Shown here: positions 1 to 7,042 of the stretch, piece after piece
How positions within the stretch are numbered: position 1 is the stretch's first letter
Layout of the letters: every line of letters starts with the position of its first letter
Origin: a virus
Length of the DNA stretch: 41,526 bases
Reading direction: 5' to 3' (one strand)
Virus record (IMG/VR): IMGVR_UViG_3300028653_000003
Span: 1-41,526 of that record
Notes under the pieces: generated by a model
What the model was told of the DNA's origin: nothing
What the model saw: the letters and a program-made list of their open reading frames with translations, nothing else
The model's database searches: none
Program-made: the position numbers and the translations under genes

Positions 1-127
1 CGGCGGCCAGGCTTAGCCTTGGGGCAGCAGCGTCAGGGGTTAATACCGACATCACCGAGCTTGCCGGTTTGACCACGATGCTTCCACTCACAGAGGGCGG
101 AACCGGAGCGTCGAACAGCACGGCGGC
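1..127. repeat. Direct terminal repeat (circular contig overlap)
   Basis: Bases 1-127 are identical to 41400-41526. A 127-base terminal identity is what a de Bruijn assembler using k=127 leaves on a circular contig, and it lies in the 120-bp repeat of the fibre gene. Joining 41526 to 128 keeps the fibre frame open, so the ends are an assembly break and not physical phage termini. Unique length is then about 41399 bases. Because the repeat unit (120) is close to the overlap length (127), the true number of repeat units may be under-counted. Confidence 0.93.
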
Positions 128-2060
128 ATTCAACGCTCTTTCACCAGCATCAATGAAAGGTGACCTCCTTGTGGGTACTGGGGCGAGCACTGTCCGCTTC
201 CCAATCGGGGCTGACAACCTAGTTCTCACGGCAGACTCAACACGGGTAACCGGACTTAATTGGAAGGCGGGGATTGGCGGGCAGTATCAAAATTTCGCGG
301 TTAACCCCAACTGCGCAAGCGGAAACACTAACTACACGGCATCGGCGGGCGCCATCACTCAAGAGATTGGTGCTGGAAATCTTGCCGTCCCATCCTCGGC
401 AGCCTCTTGTAAGTGGGTTACAACGACCGCAGGCGCGACCCTTACGAATGACCCATACACAATCATAAGCGGAGCAGGACCCGGACAACTTAACGGAGCC
501 GCTGCTTGTTACTTCAAAACCACGGCCTCGACCTTCTCGCTTGTTGCCATGAGCGGTGGAGTCGCTACGGGTAATGTTCAGGCGATCCCTGCTGGCGCTA
601 ATTTCGTCCCGGTAGCCTCTAACGAGGGATTCCCGGATTCTGGCACAATCCAGTGGCAGATCCAACACACTGGAGCGGCCTCAGATACCATCTACTTCGG
701 TGGGTGTTTCCTGGGTGATGCTAAAGGTGTGAACCTCCAGAACGTGAGCCAGGCACAGCTTCTCGGCACAGTAACAATTTCTGGGTGTGCGGCGCAGTTT
801 TCAACAACAAGCGCCTCCATGGCAGAATTTGGAACCCAGACCGGGTGCGTTTACACGCTAACCGGACAGGCGCTGGCACCAAGCACCAACATTCCCGCAA
901 TTAGATTTGCGTCTGTTCCCGCAGGCGAAATCGTTATCGAATATGAGGGCGGCCTGCAAACGTCCACGGGCGGATTTGAGTCTTATTTCCAGTTCTGGGA
1001 TGGTACTAATACTGCCAGAGAAAAGGTTACTCTTTATACCAACAATACCACTGGCATGATGCTGCCAGGGACCAGACAGTCCATGACGTACTCTAGCGGG
1101 GCGTCCAACGTGACGTTCTCGCTTCGCGGATCTGTAAGCGCAGGTGGCACGGCTAGAGTCAATAACGGAGGTGGTGGCTGGCCGCAGGGCGTGATTAAGG
1201 TCTACGTGTTTCCATCTCAGAACCAACTCGCCGTCACGCCGGACATGACGCCGGGGAGTTGGAGCGGGTATCACGACATAACCTGTCAATGGACACGGAC
1301 CAATGTGGCCTACGGTAACCCAGCCATTGATTCATCCTGTGCCTTGGTTGAACAATTAAATCAGAACTTTGGTTCTGTTACGAGCTACAACGACGGTACG
1401 CCCGGCAATAATTATCCGGGCATCGTCTTTACCCCAAAGAAGGCGGGAAATTATTTCGTTTGCGCACAACCACAGGTATGGAACGGAAGTAATGGGGGCG
1501 ACGCCACCGTTGCCTTGACTGCTGGCGGAGCTTTCCCCCCAATATCAGAACATTCAGTACAAATACCCACTTCTAGCAACGGCGGTCAGACAATGACGTT
1601 ATGTGGAAAAACATACGCGTCATCTACTGCCCCAGTCACACTCAGTCTTCAGATTAGGTCTGTAACTGGGACGACATATATCCTGGGCAATAATGCCTCG
1701 TATATGTCAGTCGGATGGACCATTTTCTACCTCGACAACTCGCTGCCGTCGCCGGTCGTACTTCCTCGCTTTACCTCTGCACAGGTGACCGTAAGTAATT
1801 CTGCCGCAGCGGTTGTACATCAAATCGGTAACTGGCTCTCTGTGGCAAACGGGGCTGGCGCTGGTTTGACCACGGGGACAATCACCGGATTCACCACTAC
1901 TCCAGACTGTTCTTGTACGGTTGTTGGCGCAGCTAGTACGTCGGCGTCATGGTGTGGGTTTACGGCAGACCCGACAAATACAACTCTTTTAATTACCCGA
2001 ACACGAGCGGGAGCGGCTGAAAACGGCAACGTCAATATCGGATGCACATGGAGTCAATAA
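1..2060 (+). CDS. Tail fibre, C-terminal part (continues from 39299..41526)
   Basis: This is the downstream part of the fibre gene that starts at 39299 and crosses the contig junction. Codons are in phase 3 here, the frame that joins exactly with the end of the window. An apparent ATG at 69 lies inside the repeat and is not a start. The joined protein is about 1386 residues if the repeat number is right. After the last partial repeat (GGTGASNSTAA) come beta-rich, Ser/Thr/Gly-rich segments typical of trimeric fibre shafts and receptor-binding heads. The segment has 14 cysteines; four are in the last 85 residues (DCSC, WC, GC), which is high for a phage fibre. The stop TAA (2058-2060) overlaps the ATG of the next tiny ORF. 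The fibre presumably binds a host surface glycan or protein. The exact domain family of the tip was not recognised. Confidence 0.85.
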   Translation, partial: AARLSLGAAASGVNTDITELAGLTTMLPLTEGGTGASNSTAAFNALSPASMKGDLLVGTGASTVRFPIGADNLVLTADSTRVTGLNWKAGIGGQYQNFAVNPNCASGNTNYTASAGAITQEIGAGNLAVPSSAASCKWVTTTAGATLTNDPYTIISGAGPGQLNGAAACYFKTTASTFSLVAMSGGVATGNVQAIPAGANFVPVASNEGFPDSGTIQWQIQHTGAASDTIYFGGCFLGDAKGVNLQNVSQAQLLGTVTISGCAAQFSTTSASMAEFGTQTGCVYTLTGQALAPSTNIPAIRFASVPAGEIVIEYEGGLQTSTGGFESYFQFWDGTNTAREKVTLYTNNTTGMMLPGTRQSMTYSSGASNVTFSLRGSVSAGGTARVNNGGGGWPQGVIKVYVFPSQNQLAVTPDMTPGSWSGYHDITCQWTRTNVAYGNPAIDSSCALVEQLNQNFGSVTSYNDGTPGNNYPGIVFTPKKAGNYFVCAQPQVWNGSNGGDATVALTAGGAFPPISEHSVQIPTSSNGGQTMTLCGKTYASSTAPVTLSLQIRSVTGTTYILGNNASYMSVGWTIFYLDNSLPSPVVLPRFTSAQVTVSNSAAAVVHQIGNWLSVANGAGAGLTTGTITGFTTTPDCSCTVVGAASTSASWCGFTADPTNTTLLITRTRAGAAENGNVNIGCTWSQ

Positions 2061-2107
2061 TGCGTTTCCTCCTCTGCTTCCTGATGCTGACTGCGGGGTG
2101 TGCGTGA
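2060..2107 (+). CDS. Tiny lipoprotein-signal peptide ORF (15 aa)
   Basis: The ORF reads MRFLLCFLMLTAGCA and stops. It looks like a complete lipoprotein signal with lipobox LTAGC, ending one residue after the lipidated Cys. Its ATG overlaps the fibre stop (TAATG), and its TGA overlaps the GTG of the next ORF (GTGA). Both are layouts of translational coupling. It may be a real micro-lipoprotein, the 5' half of a frameshifted gene with 2104..2268, or a leader. Small lipoproteins and their stable signal peptides act in lysis in colicin systems, which makes a lysis role conceivable but unproven. Confidence 0.4.
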   Translation: MRFLLCFLMLTAGCA

Positions 2108-2268
2108 CACAGGATAAAAAGTCCTCCTACATTCGCATGTCAGAACGAGAGATGCTCATTGGCCTCATGATCAGAACCGAGCATCTTGAGAGAGACCGGA
2201 ATATATTCGTGACTTTCCTAGGAAGTGCGTGGCTTGCTATTATTGCTCTACTGGTTAAATTAAGATGA
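2104..2268 (+). CDS. Small tail-anchored membrane protein (54 aa)
   Basis: This short gene starts with GTG overlapping the stop of the 15-residue ORF. It ends in an ATGA overlap with a possible start (2265) of the next gene. The N-terminal half is polar and charged (SEREMLIGLMIRTEHLERDR). The C-terminal half is one hydrophobic segment (IFVTFLGSAWLAIIALLV) ending in KLR. Size and layout resemble small phage proteins near lysis genes, for example holin-like or XhlA-like proteins, but no family was recognised. An alternative ATG start is at 2137, without a ribosome site. Confidence 0.55.
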   Translation: MTQDKKSSYIRMSEREMLIGLMIRTEHLERDRNIFVTFLGSAWLAIIALLVKLR

Positions 2269-2279
2269 AAGGAAAAAGT

Positions 2280-2465
2280 ATGGCGGGTAAATCAATGGCT
2301 CCGGGTGGTGGTGGAAGGTTTGCAGCTCTCAAGGCAAAACTTGAGCGCGGAGGAAAATCAGCAAAAGCTGCCGGAGGCATAGCCGCCATGGTGGGCCGGA
2401 AAAAATATGGCAAGAAGCGATTCCAGGCGATGGCGACTGCTGGCCGTAAACGGGTTGCTAAGTGA
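2280..2465 (+). CDS. Small basic phage protein (MAGKSMAPGGGG type, 61 aa)
   Basis: The protein starts MAGKSMAPGGGGRF and has a C-terminus rich in Lys and Arg (GRKKYGKKRFQAMATAGRKR). Short proteins of this pattern are common in tailed phages and metagenomic viruses; their function is unknown. The high positive charge suggests nucleic-acid binding or a minor virion role (inference). The ATG at 2280 is chosen because AAAGGA lies about 7 bases upstream. An in-frame ATG at 2265 overlaps the previous stop but has no ribosome site. Confidence 0.75.
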   Translation: MAGKSMAPGGGGRFAALKAKLERGGKSAKAAGGIAAMVGRKKYGKKRFQAMATAGRKRVAK

Positions 2466-2504
2466 AGTTTATAAGGCGGGCTTATTATTGGATCACGCGC
2501 ACGC

Positions 2505-2532
2505 TTAATCTGCACCCCCGCGTGCAGATTAA
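2505..2532 (+). terminator. Perfect 11-bp hairpin between small basic protein and 2557 gene
   Basis: TTAATCTGCAC (2505-2515) and GTGCAGATTAA (2522-2532) form a perfect stem with a 6-base loop. No T-run follows, so this is not a classical intrinsic terminator. It may be an RNA processing or stability element, or a protein-binding palindrome. Confidence 0.4.
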
Positions 2533-2556
2533 ACATGTGAGTGGGAGGAAACATTA

Positions 2557-2898
2557 ATGCTCCCAGGGATATTCCTGCCTAATCTGTTCACAAATTCGGA
2601 CATGACCTCGGCTATTGAAAGCCGGGACATCTATATGCAGGAACTTACCCTAGGGAATATCCATTGTTGGTGGACTGGGGTTCCAGTAGGCACCCTACAA
2701 ATTCAATGGAGAAATTCCATAGATGAACCGTGGGAAATCGACAGTTCGTCCTCCGTTTCAGTGAATGGCGCAGGAAGTGTGACGTACAAATTATCTGACA
2801 TTGGCGCGGGTCTGGGCCGAGTGATATATACCCCCCTGAGCGGGAGTGGCAATCTATACGCATCGTGGTATGGTAAAGTACAGAGCACCTATTACTAA
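2557..2898 (+). CDS. Putative virion appendage/decoration protein (113 aa)
   Basis: This is a small beta-rich protein in the appendage gene cluster after the fibre. Segments such as GNIHCWWTGVPVGTLQIQ, then GAGLGRVIYTPLSGSGNLYASWYGK, resemble a common class of small phage structural proteins in which a beta-sandwich ends in an SGSG.L motif. GGGAGGA precedes the ATG. The precise role (tail tip, head fibre or decoration) is not known. Confidence 0.6.
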   Translation: MLPGIFLPNLFTNSDMTSAIESRDIYMQELTLGNIHCWWTGVPVGTLQIQWRNSIDEPWEIDSSSSVSVNGAGSVTYKLSDIGAGLGRVIYTPLSGSGNLYASWYGKVQSTYY

Positions 2899-2900
2899 AT

Positions 2901-3728
2901 ATGCCAACAGTAACAATCCCAGAAAGTTCATCCGAGGCAGAGAAGATAAGGGCAGAGGCTGCTGAAGCGGCCCTCCAAAGCAACATTGATGGGAAAATAT
3001 CACAAGTAGACCTTGATAACAGGATTGATGTTTTGACTGCTGATCCTGCGGCTCCTTTAGATAAGCAGATCTGGATAAAGCATGAGCCTGTGGTGTCATT
3101 AGCGGGTTCTCTGGCCGTCCCTAATGGTGCTGGTAATGTGGTTGTAAATGTGCAATCTACCAGACCGTCTGATTTTAATTATTTTAGTGACTCTGGCGGT
3201 CTAACTGGTGGACTCATGGTTGATGCTGCCCCGGCTAGTACACCACATGTTTTCGCGTTTTTTCATGATGTTAATTCACTACATGTGAGGGGTGGCTTAA
3301 CGAGCACGTGGGGAGAACTCGTCACGCAGCTTAACGCATGGGCTGTGGCCAACTTGCAGCTTCCTATGGGTGTCACAACAATTGTTTCGTTGGATAATGA
3401 CGCCGCCGACAATGCTATCGAGGTAACTGAACTCGTTCATACCGTCGGCCTTACGGGGGTCCTCGCAGGTATTCCCAGGACAGAGATAAAATATCGCAAA
3501 GATGGCGTTACAATTCCAATCCAATTTCCTTCAATAAGTTTGCCAGTTTATGAGGGATTAGACCCCTTTCCGGTATACCCTGGATATGTTTGGCTTCGTT
3601 TTGATCCCACCGTTCCCCCAACAAATCTTTCTGGACAAGTCAACGATATGAGTATGAATGGATATTTTATGGCAAATATTACTTCGCCCGACAACGCCGA
3701 TTTGGCTTGGTTTACGGGAGGTCCCTAA
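2901..3728 (+). CDS. Putative head/tail fibre protein (275 aa)
   Basis: The N-terminus (about residues 8-35) is a short predicted coiled coil (EAEKIRAEAAEAALQSNI), followed by beta-rich sequence with few cysteines. Residues of about 110-200 contain TWGELVTQLNAWAVANLQ followed by a charged beta stretch. That segment is echoed in the next gene (TWDTVITALNAFCAANLS), so the two appear to share a duplicated domain. A trimeric appendage that joins by its N-terminal coil is a reasonable model. The stop overlaps the next start by one base (TAATG). Confidence 0.6.
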   Translation: MPTVTIPESSSEAEKIRAEAAEAALQSNIDGKISQVDLDNRIDVLTADPAAPLDKQIWIKHEPVVSLAGSLAVPNGAGNVVVNVQSTRPSDFNYFSDSGGLTGGLMVDAAPASTPHVFAFFHDVNSLHVRGGLTSTWGELVTQLNAWAVANLQLPMGVTTIVSLDNDAADNAIEVTELVHTVGLTGVLAGIPRTEIKYRKDGVTIPIQFPSISLPVYEGLDPFPVYPGYVWLRFDPTVPPTNLSGQVNDMSMNGYFMANITSPDNADLAWFTGGP

Positions 3729-4081
3729 TGGGAGGAGGAGGCGGTGGCGGCCCTAACGGGACGATCATATTTACTTGGTGGGATGGTATGCCTATCCCAG
3801 GCCAGGCCATCGTCGTGTTTTCTTCTGGGGTTGGCATAATCGTCCAGCACTTCCACACCACATGGGATACCGTGATAACTGCACTAAATGCCTTTTGTGC
3901 CGCTAATCTTTCTGGTGCGGCCACCTATAGCTTTACTCTTACTGATGAGGGTAACGACGGTACAAAGGAACTTTCGCAGTTTCAACAACAGATGAGCCTT
4001 TCTGGAAATGGCCAGTCGGCCTCTTTTATATTCAAAGGTGTCGCCCCTACCGGCACCACATATCAGGCATCAATGTTCTAG
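3728..4081 (+). CDS. Paralogous appendage protein (117 aa)
   Basis: The start at 3728 overlaps the upstream stop (TAATG) and has GGGAGGT six bases before it; an upstream TTG/ATG reading is less likely. The protein opens with a poly-Gly tract (MGGGGGGGPNG) and contains a TW..VITALNAFCAANL segment. That segment matches the same region in the preceding gene product, as does the following T-DEGNDGTKEL stretch (compare SLDNDAADNAIEV). It is a probable tandem duplicate of a virion domain. Function is unknown. Confidence 0.6.
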   Translation: MGGGGGGGPNGTIIFTWWDGMPIPGQAIVVFSSGVGIIVQHFHTTWDTVITALNAFCAANLSGAATYSFTLTDEGNDGTKELSQFQQQMSLSGNGQSASFIFKGVAPTGTTYQASMF

Positions 4082-4089
4082 GAGGCTTT

Positions 4090-4500
4090 ATGAATCTCTC
4101 CCTTACCCGATGTCACTGGGATATAGACGGAATATTCGGAGAGCTGCACTCAGAGCAAAGCCACTTGATTTGTGAGACTCTCGAGCACGCATACCTGCAC
4201 GGCGATACTTACTTTGCTAAGATCCCGCCTGGGGGATATATCTGCAAGCGTAGCCAACACCGGCTCCATGGCATGCAGGAAGACTTCGAGACATTCGAGG
4301 TCATGGGGGTGCCCGGCCATACTGGCCTCTTATTCCACTGGGGAAATTTCAACCGGGACTCCGAGGGCTGTATCCTGCTCGGTGAGGCTATCAAGATAAC
4401 CGAGGACAAAGAAGAGATGCTCACTAACTCCAGGAGAGCATTTGCTTCTTTTATGGCTTTACAGGACGGTTCGGATGAGTTTACACTCATAGTATCCTAG
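4090..4500 (+). CDS. DUF5675-like protein, candidate lysis enzyme (136 aa)
   Basis: The protein matches the DUF5675 pattern seen in many phage lysis cassettes: C-E-T-L-E near residue 30, IPPGGYICKRS at about 45-55, VPGHTGLLFHWGN at about 74-86, and DSEGCILLG at about 90-98. The spacing H-x-G-N...S-x-G-C resembles the catalytic His/Cys arrangement of YkuD-type L,D-transpeptidases, so a peptidoglycan-active role is plausible but inferred. A strong AGGAGG site precedes the ATG. It is the first gene of a probable lysis group that continues with small membrane proteins and a lipoprotein. No other endolysin was recognised in the window. Confidence 0.7.
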   Translation: MNLSLTRCHWDIDGIFGELHSEQSHLICETLEHAYLHGDTYFAKIPPGGYICKRSQHRLHGMQEDFETFEVMGVPGHTGLLFHWGNFNRDSEGCILLGEAIKITEDKEEMLTNSRRAFASFMALQDGSDEFTLIVS

Positions 4501-4509
4501 GGGGATTTC

Positions 4510-4770
4510 ATGAAAACTTTATTGAGTCTGTTGGGCGGCGCGATTACGATCACTGAGCAGAACGGCATTGTGTCGTTCAACTGGAATGAATCACTCGGCG
4601 GCGGTCAGGCCGCGGGAGTGCTGAAGGGCGTGGGCAGCATCCAACTCAGTGGCAATCAAGCGCTGCACCTTGCCGAGGGCTGGCTGAACGGTAAGCTCCC
4701 GGCCGCGCTCGTGCCATTCGCCAAGGGCATCGAGAATCTCATAGACGTCGGCCTCAAGACTGTCGAGTGA
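4510..4770 (+). CDS. Hypothetical protein in lysis cassette (86 aa)
   Basis: AGGGGGAT lies upstream of the ATG. The protein is small, beta-prone at the N-terminus (GAITITEQNGIVSFNWNES) and then Gly/Ala/Leu-rich. No family was recognised. It sits between the DUF5675-like gene and membrane-protein genes. Its stop TGA overlaps a GTG start of the next small gene, suggesting coupled translation. Confidence 0.6.
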   Translation: MKTLLSLLGGAITITEQNGIVSFNWNESLGGGQAAGVLKGVGSIQLSGNQALHLAEGWLNGKLPAALVPFAKGIENLIDVGLKTVE

Positions 4771-4940
4771 CCCCGAATCAGTTATTCGTAATAGCTTTGC
4801 TTAAGCAGCTGGGGGTTATCCTAGGAATTCTTGCTGCTGCTCACGTCGATAACCGGGTATTCCCCTGGATGAGAAAAAATGCCAACCGAACCGAATCAGC
4901 CGCTCCCCACGACGAATCAACCCGCGACGTACGCCAATAA
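4767..4940 (+). CDS. Small single-span membrane protein (57 aa), holin/spanin candidate
   Basis: GTG at 4767 overlaps the preceding TGA (GTGA). Residues 6-27 form one membrane segment (LFVIALLKQLGVILGILAAA) interrupted by KQ. A polar, charged tail follows (WMRKNANRTESAAPHDES). The 3' end overlaps the start of the next gene by 62 bases in another frame. Position next to a candidate endolysin and a lipoprotein suggests a lysis role (holin or inner-membrane partner). This is inference from context only. Confidence 0.55.
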   Translation: MTPNQLFVIALLKQLGVILGILAAAHVDNRVFPWMRKNANRTESAAPHDESTRDVRQ

Positions 4941-5274
4941 AGTCGTAGGGGATCTCATGGGCCTGGGTGAAACCGCAGTGGAGACAGCCGCGGAGGCTGC
5001 TGCTCCCTTTCTCGCTTACCCCGTGATTAAACAGATATGGGAAGCGCTCCTACATTGGATCTTTGTCACGCTCGGTGGCGCACTCGGAAAGCTTGCGGGA
5101 TACGTGGTGCTAGACATCGAGGAGTATCAAGCCATCAAAACAGCGTCGGACACCCTGCTCGCCCTGGATGCCGCGCGCACTGTAGGAGATCAACATGCGA
5201 TCCAAACGGCCAGTGATGCAGCTGATGATGCTGCCGCTGCTCTTATACACTATTACGGCTCTATCCAGTCTTGA
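4879..5274 (+). CDS. Putative membrane protein in lysis cassette (131 aa)
   Basis: The N-terminal 25 residues are Pro/Thr/Asn-rich. At about residues 45-80 lies a hydrophobic stretch (IWEALLHWIFVTLGGALGKLAGYVVL) that could span the membrane once. The C-terminal third is an Ala/Asp-rich helix. Small phage proteins of this design near endolysins are often holins, but the family was not recognised. The 3' end overlaps the next (lipoprotein) gene by 80 bases. Confidence 0.6.
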   Translation: MPTEPNQPLPTTNQPATYANKVVGDLMGLGETAVETAAEAAAPFLAYPVIKQIWEALLHWIFVTLGGALGKLAGYVVLDIEEYQAIKTASDTLLALDAARTVGDQHAIQTASDAADDAAAALIHYYGSIQS

Positions 5275-5593
5275 GGGCTGCGGAAGTCTTCAGGTCCCTG
5301 TCGTGATTAAAGACGAGTCGGTTTATTATCTGAAGGGCACCACGCAGCTCCCGCCTAGTGACGACGACCCGACATACGCCACCATGATGCACTTCCTGAC
5401 CTCGGGTAAGACACCAGTGACCCGCTATCAGTGGAATGCCATAAGCAAGGGTAAGGCATGCATGGATCTCTCAGCATTTGCAGATTTCAATGTTGAGATT
5501 GCGAAACTGTGCAGCCAGGTCCCGTGTAGCTATAAGCTCCAGGCTATTTTGCCGAGGTTAGTCGCGAGGCTGAAGAGAGAGTCTCTCTACTAG
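5195..5593 (+). CDS. Lipoprotein-like, o-spanin candidate (132 aa)
   Basis: The start ATG is supported by AGGAG six bases upstream. Residues 1-29 look like a lipoprotein signal: MRSKRPVMQ, a hydrophobic core, then LEGC with Cys 29. The Glu in the lipobox is unusual. The mature part begins with a short polar linker and VVIKDESVYYLKGTTQLPP. Embedding inside the 3' end of the upstream membrane gene recalls Rz/Rz1 arrangements, so an outer-membrane spanin-like role is possible but unproven. The last 50 bases overlap, tail to tail, the 3' end of the minus-strand Wzy_C-like gene. Confidence 0.55.
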   Translation: MRSKRPVMQLMMLPLLLYTITALSSLEGCGSLQVPVVIKDESVYYLKGTTQLPPSDDDPTYATMMHFLTSGKTPVTRYQWNAISKGKACMDLSAFADFNVEIAKLCSQVPCSYKLQAILPRLVARLKRESLY

Positions 5594-6737
5594 GCTTTCG
5601 TACCAGTGCCTCGGCTAATCCGCACACGAGCACAATGCATAAGCAGTGTATTGGCATCCGCAGGGGATAGTTAAATAATCCAAGCGTACAAAAGCCCATG
5701 AGAGCACCAAAGAGGGCCGGGCGAGGCCACGCCACACTTGCGAGACGAGCCACAGCAGGTGCTATGCACAGCCAGCCGACGATCCCCCCCTCGGTTAGGA
5801 TCTGTAGCCAGTCGTTGTGGAGCCACATGAAATACTCTCCACCAAAATGATTAGTGGTCACTTGCTGGATGGGCAGGAGTATCTGAGAGGTTGAAAATCC
5901 CATGCCGAGTAGTGTGCTGCCACTCTTATCCCAGCAATCAATGGCCATACGCCAGATCATGAATCTTCCACTGTCCCCCCACAGTGCACCGCCTAGCAGC
6001 TTGTGGCTTACTAAAAGCATCAAACCGGCCAGTAAAAGGGTGCCTAGACCACTCAAAAGCCATGCTTTTCGAGGGGTCCGAGCCACAAAAACAGCAGCTG
6101 TAGTCACGCCCAGTACTCCCCACGGTACACTCGCCTCAGTTCGCCAGATCATGAGCAGGGTAAGCAGCCAGCTCCCGCACATGAAGGCCATCTTTGCGCG
6201 AAAGTTATTACGACATATGGTGCCCGCTGTAAACCCCCAGGCGATAGGAAGCAGGCAGGCTAGTAGTCCAGCCGCCATGCTGGGGTTGCCGAACCATAAC
6301 CCATTGAGTGCTGGGTGTGGCAGAGTAACAAGTGCAAATGTGCCTACGGCCCATACGAGCGATAAAAAGACCAGTATCCCCCGCTTCATGCTCTGAGTAA
6401 TTAGGGCGAATAGGGCGGTGCACGCCACAACCTCGAGCACTCCCGAGAAAGCATTCTTTTGGAGGGCCATGAGTGTAATGATGTCGTACGATCTCAGAAA
6501 GGGCTGATACGGCCAGGCCGCTATCGCGAGCATACTAACCAGACAGTAGAGCAGGCCAGGGAAATAGAACCAGCTCGTGCGCCTCGCCACCCAGCCTGAA
6601 AACCCAGCGGCCGCGAGAGTAAGTATAAGCGCCCACTTCGATAGCCAGGTGGCACTCCAGAAGTTTCCCACCCCAAAGAATAATACCGCTACGCCTACTG
6701 CTAAGATAAGCCACGATTCCCACGTCATCTTTCTCAT
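5544..6737 (-). CDS. O-antigen ligase/polymerase-like (Wzy_C) membrane protein (397 aa)
   Basis: This is an integral membrane protein with about ten predicted spans. Its C-terminal half has the Wzy_C / O-antigen ligase signature: SGRFMIWRMAIDCW (about residues 256-269), LLGMGFSTS (276-284), then a periplasmic loop with WLHNDWLQILTEGGIVGW (305-322). These Arg and His positions are those expected of the WaaL/Wzy glycosyltransferase fold. The start at 6737 overlaps the nuclease stop (ATGA) and has GGGGGA upstream, so the 16 residues before it are excluded. It is the last gene of the early block. In temperate phages such enzymes alter host O-antigen (for example phage D3). Here no lysogeny genes are seen, so receptor alteration or superinfection exclusion during lytic growth is the best guess. 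Confidence 0.72.
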   Translation of the reverse strand: MRKMTWESWLILAVGVAVLFFGVGNFWSATWLSKWALILTLAAAGFSGWVARRTSWFYFPGLLYCLVSMLAIAAWPYQPFLRSYDIITLMALQKNAFSGVLEVVACTALFALITQSMKRGILVFLSLVWAVGTFALVTLPHPALNGLWFGNPSMAAGLLACLLPIAWGFTAGTICRNNFRAKMAFMCGSWLLTLLMIWRTEASVPWGVLGVTTAAVFVARTPRKAWLLSGLGTLLLAGLMLLVSHKLLGGALWGDSGRFMIWRMAIDCWDKSGSTLLGMGFSTSQILLPIQQVTTNHFGGEYFMWLHNDWLQILTEGGIVGWLCIAPAVARLASVAWPRPALFGALMGFCTLGLFNYPLRMPIHCLCIVLVCGLAEALVRKPSRETLSSASRLTSAK

Positions 6738-7042
6738 GATAATCCCCCGTATAATAGTTTCAGATCGGCCAGATGTTTCGGCCACGTTTTAGGTGTGCTG
6801 GAAAGACTCATGCCCCCGGCTCTCGTGTGCCGGTCCAGTTTGAGCTGCTGTAAAAGTGTTGGGACAGAGCCGTCAACTTTGAGTTCGTTGCGGATACTAT
6901 GGCCCTTGAGGCAGATAATCAGATCCGCAACACCCTTCCGCGCCCGCTCCTGGGTTGCTATAATGTCCACATCAGCCCCAAAAGCTAGCTTCAGATCCTC
7001 AATAACTTTTTGCTTAAACTTTCCTTCAGCTTGCTGGGCCAT
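6734..7042 (-). CDS. VRR-NUC-like PD-(D/E)XK nuclease (102 aa)
   Basis: The small protein carries GVADLIICLKG followed by RNELKVDG and then QLKLDRHTRAGG. This is the core of VRR-NUC-type PD-(D/E)XK nucleases (D in the ADLI motif, then E-L-K). Phage members are thought to act on replication or recombination intermediates. ATG at 7042 is chosen because GGAG lies a few bases upstream and it overlaps the polymerase stop by 17 bases; a longer reading from 7081 is less likely. It is coupled by ATGA to the Wzy_C-like gene downstream. Confidence 0.72.
   Translation of the reverse strand: MAQQAEGKFKQKVIEDLKLAFGADVDIIATQERARKGVADLIICLKGHSIRNELKVDGSVPTLLQQLKLDRHTRAGGMSLSSTPKTWPKHLADLKLLYGGLS

Noticed and set aside
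69-2060. Separate 663-residue gene starting at ATG 69
   Set aside because: The ATG is inside the tandem repeat and recurs in every unit. The frame is open upstream across the circular junction to 39299.
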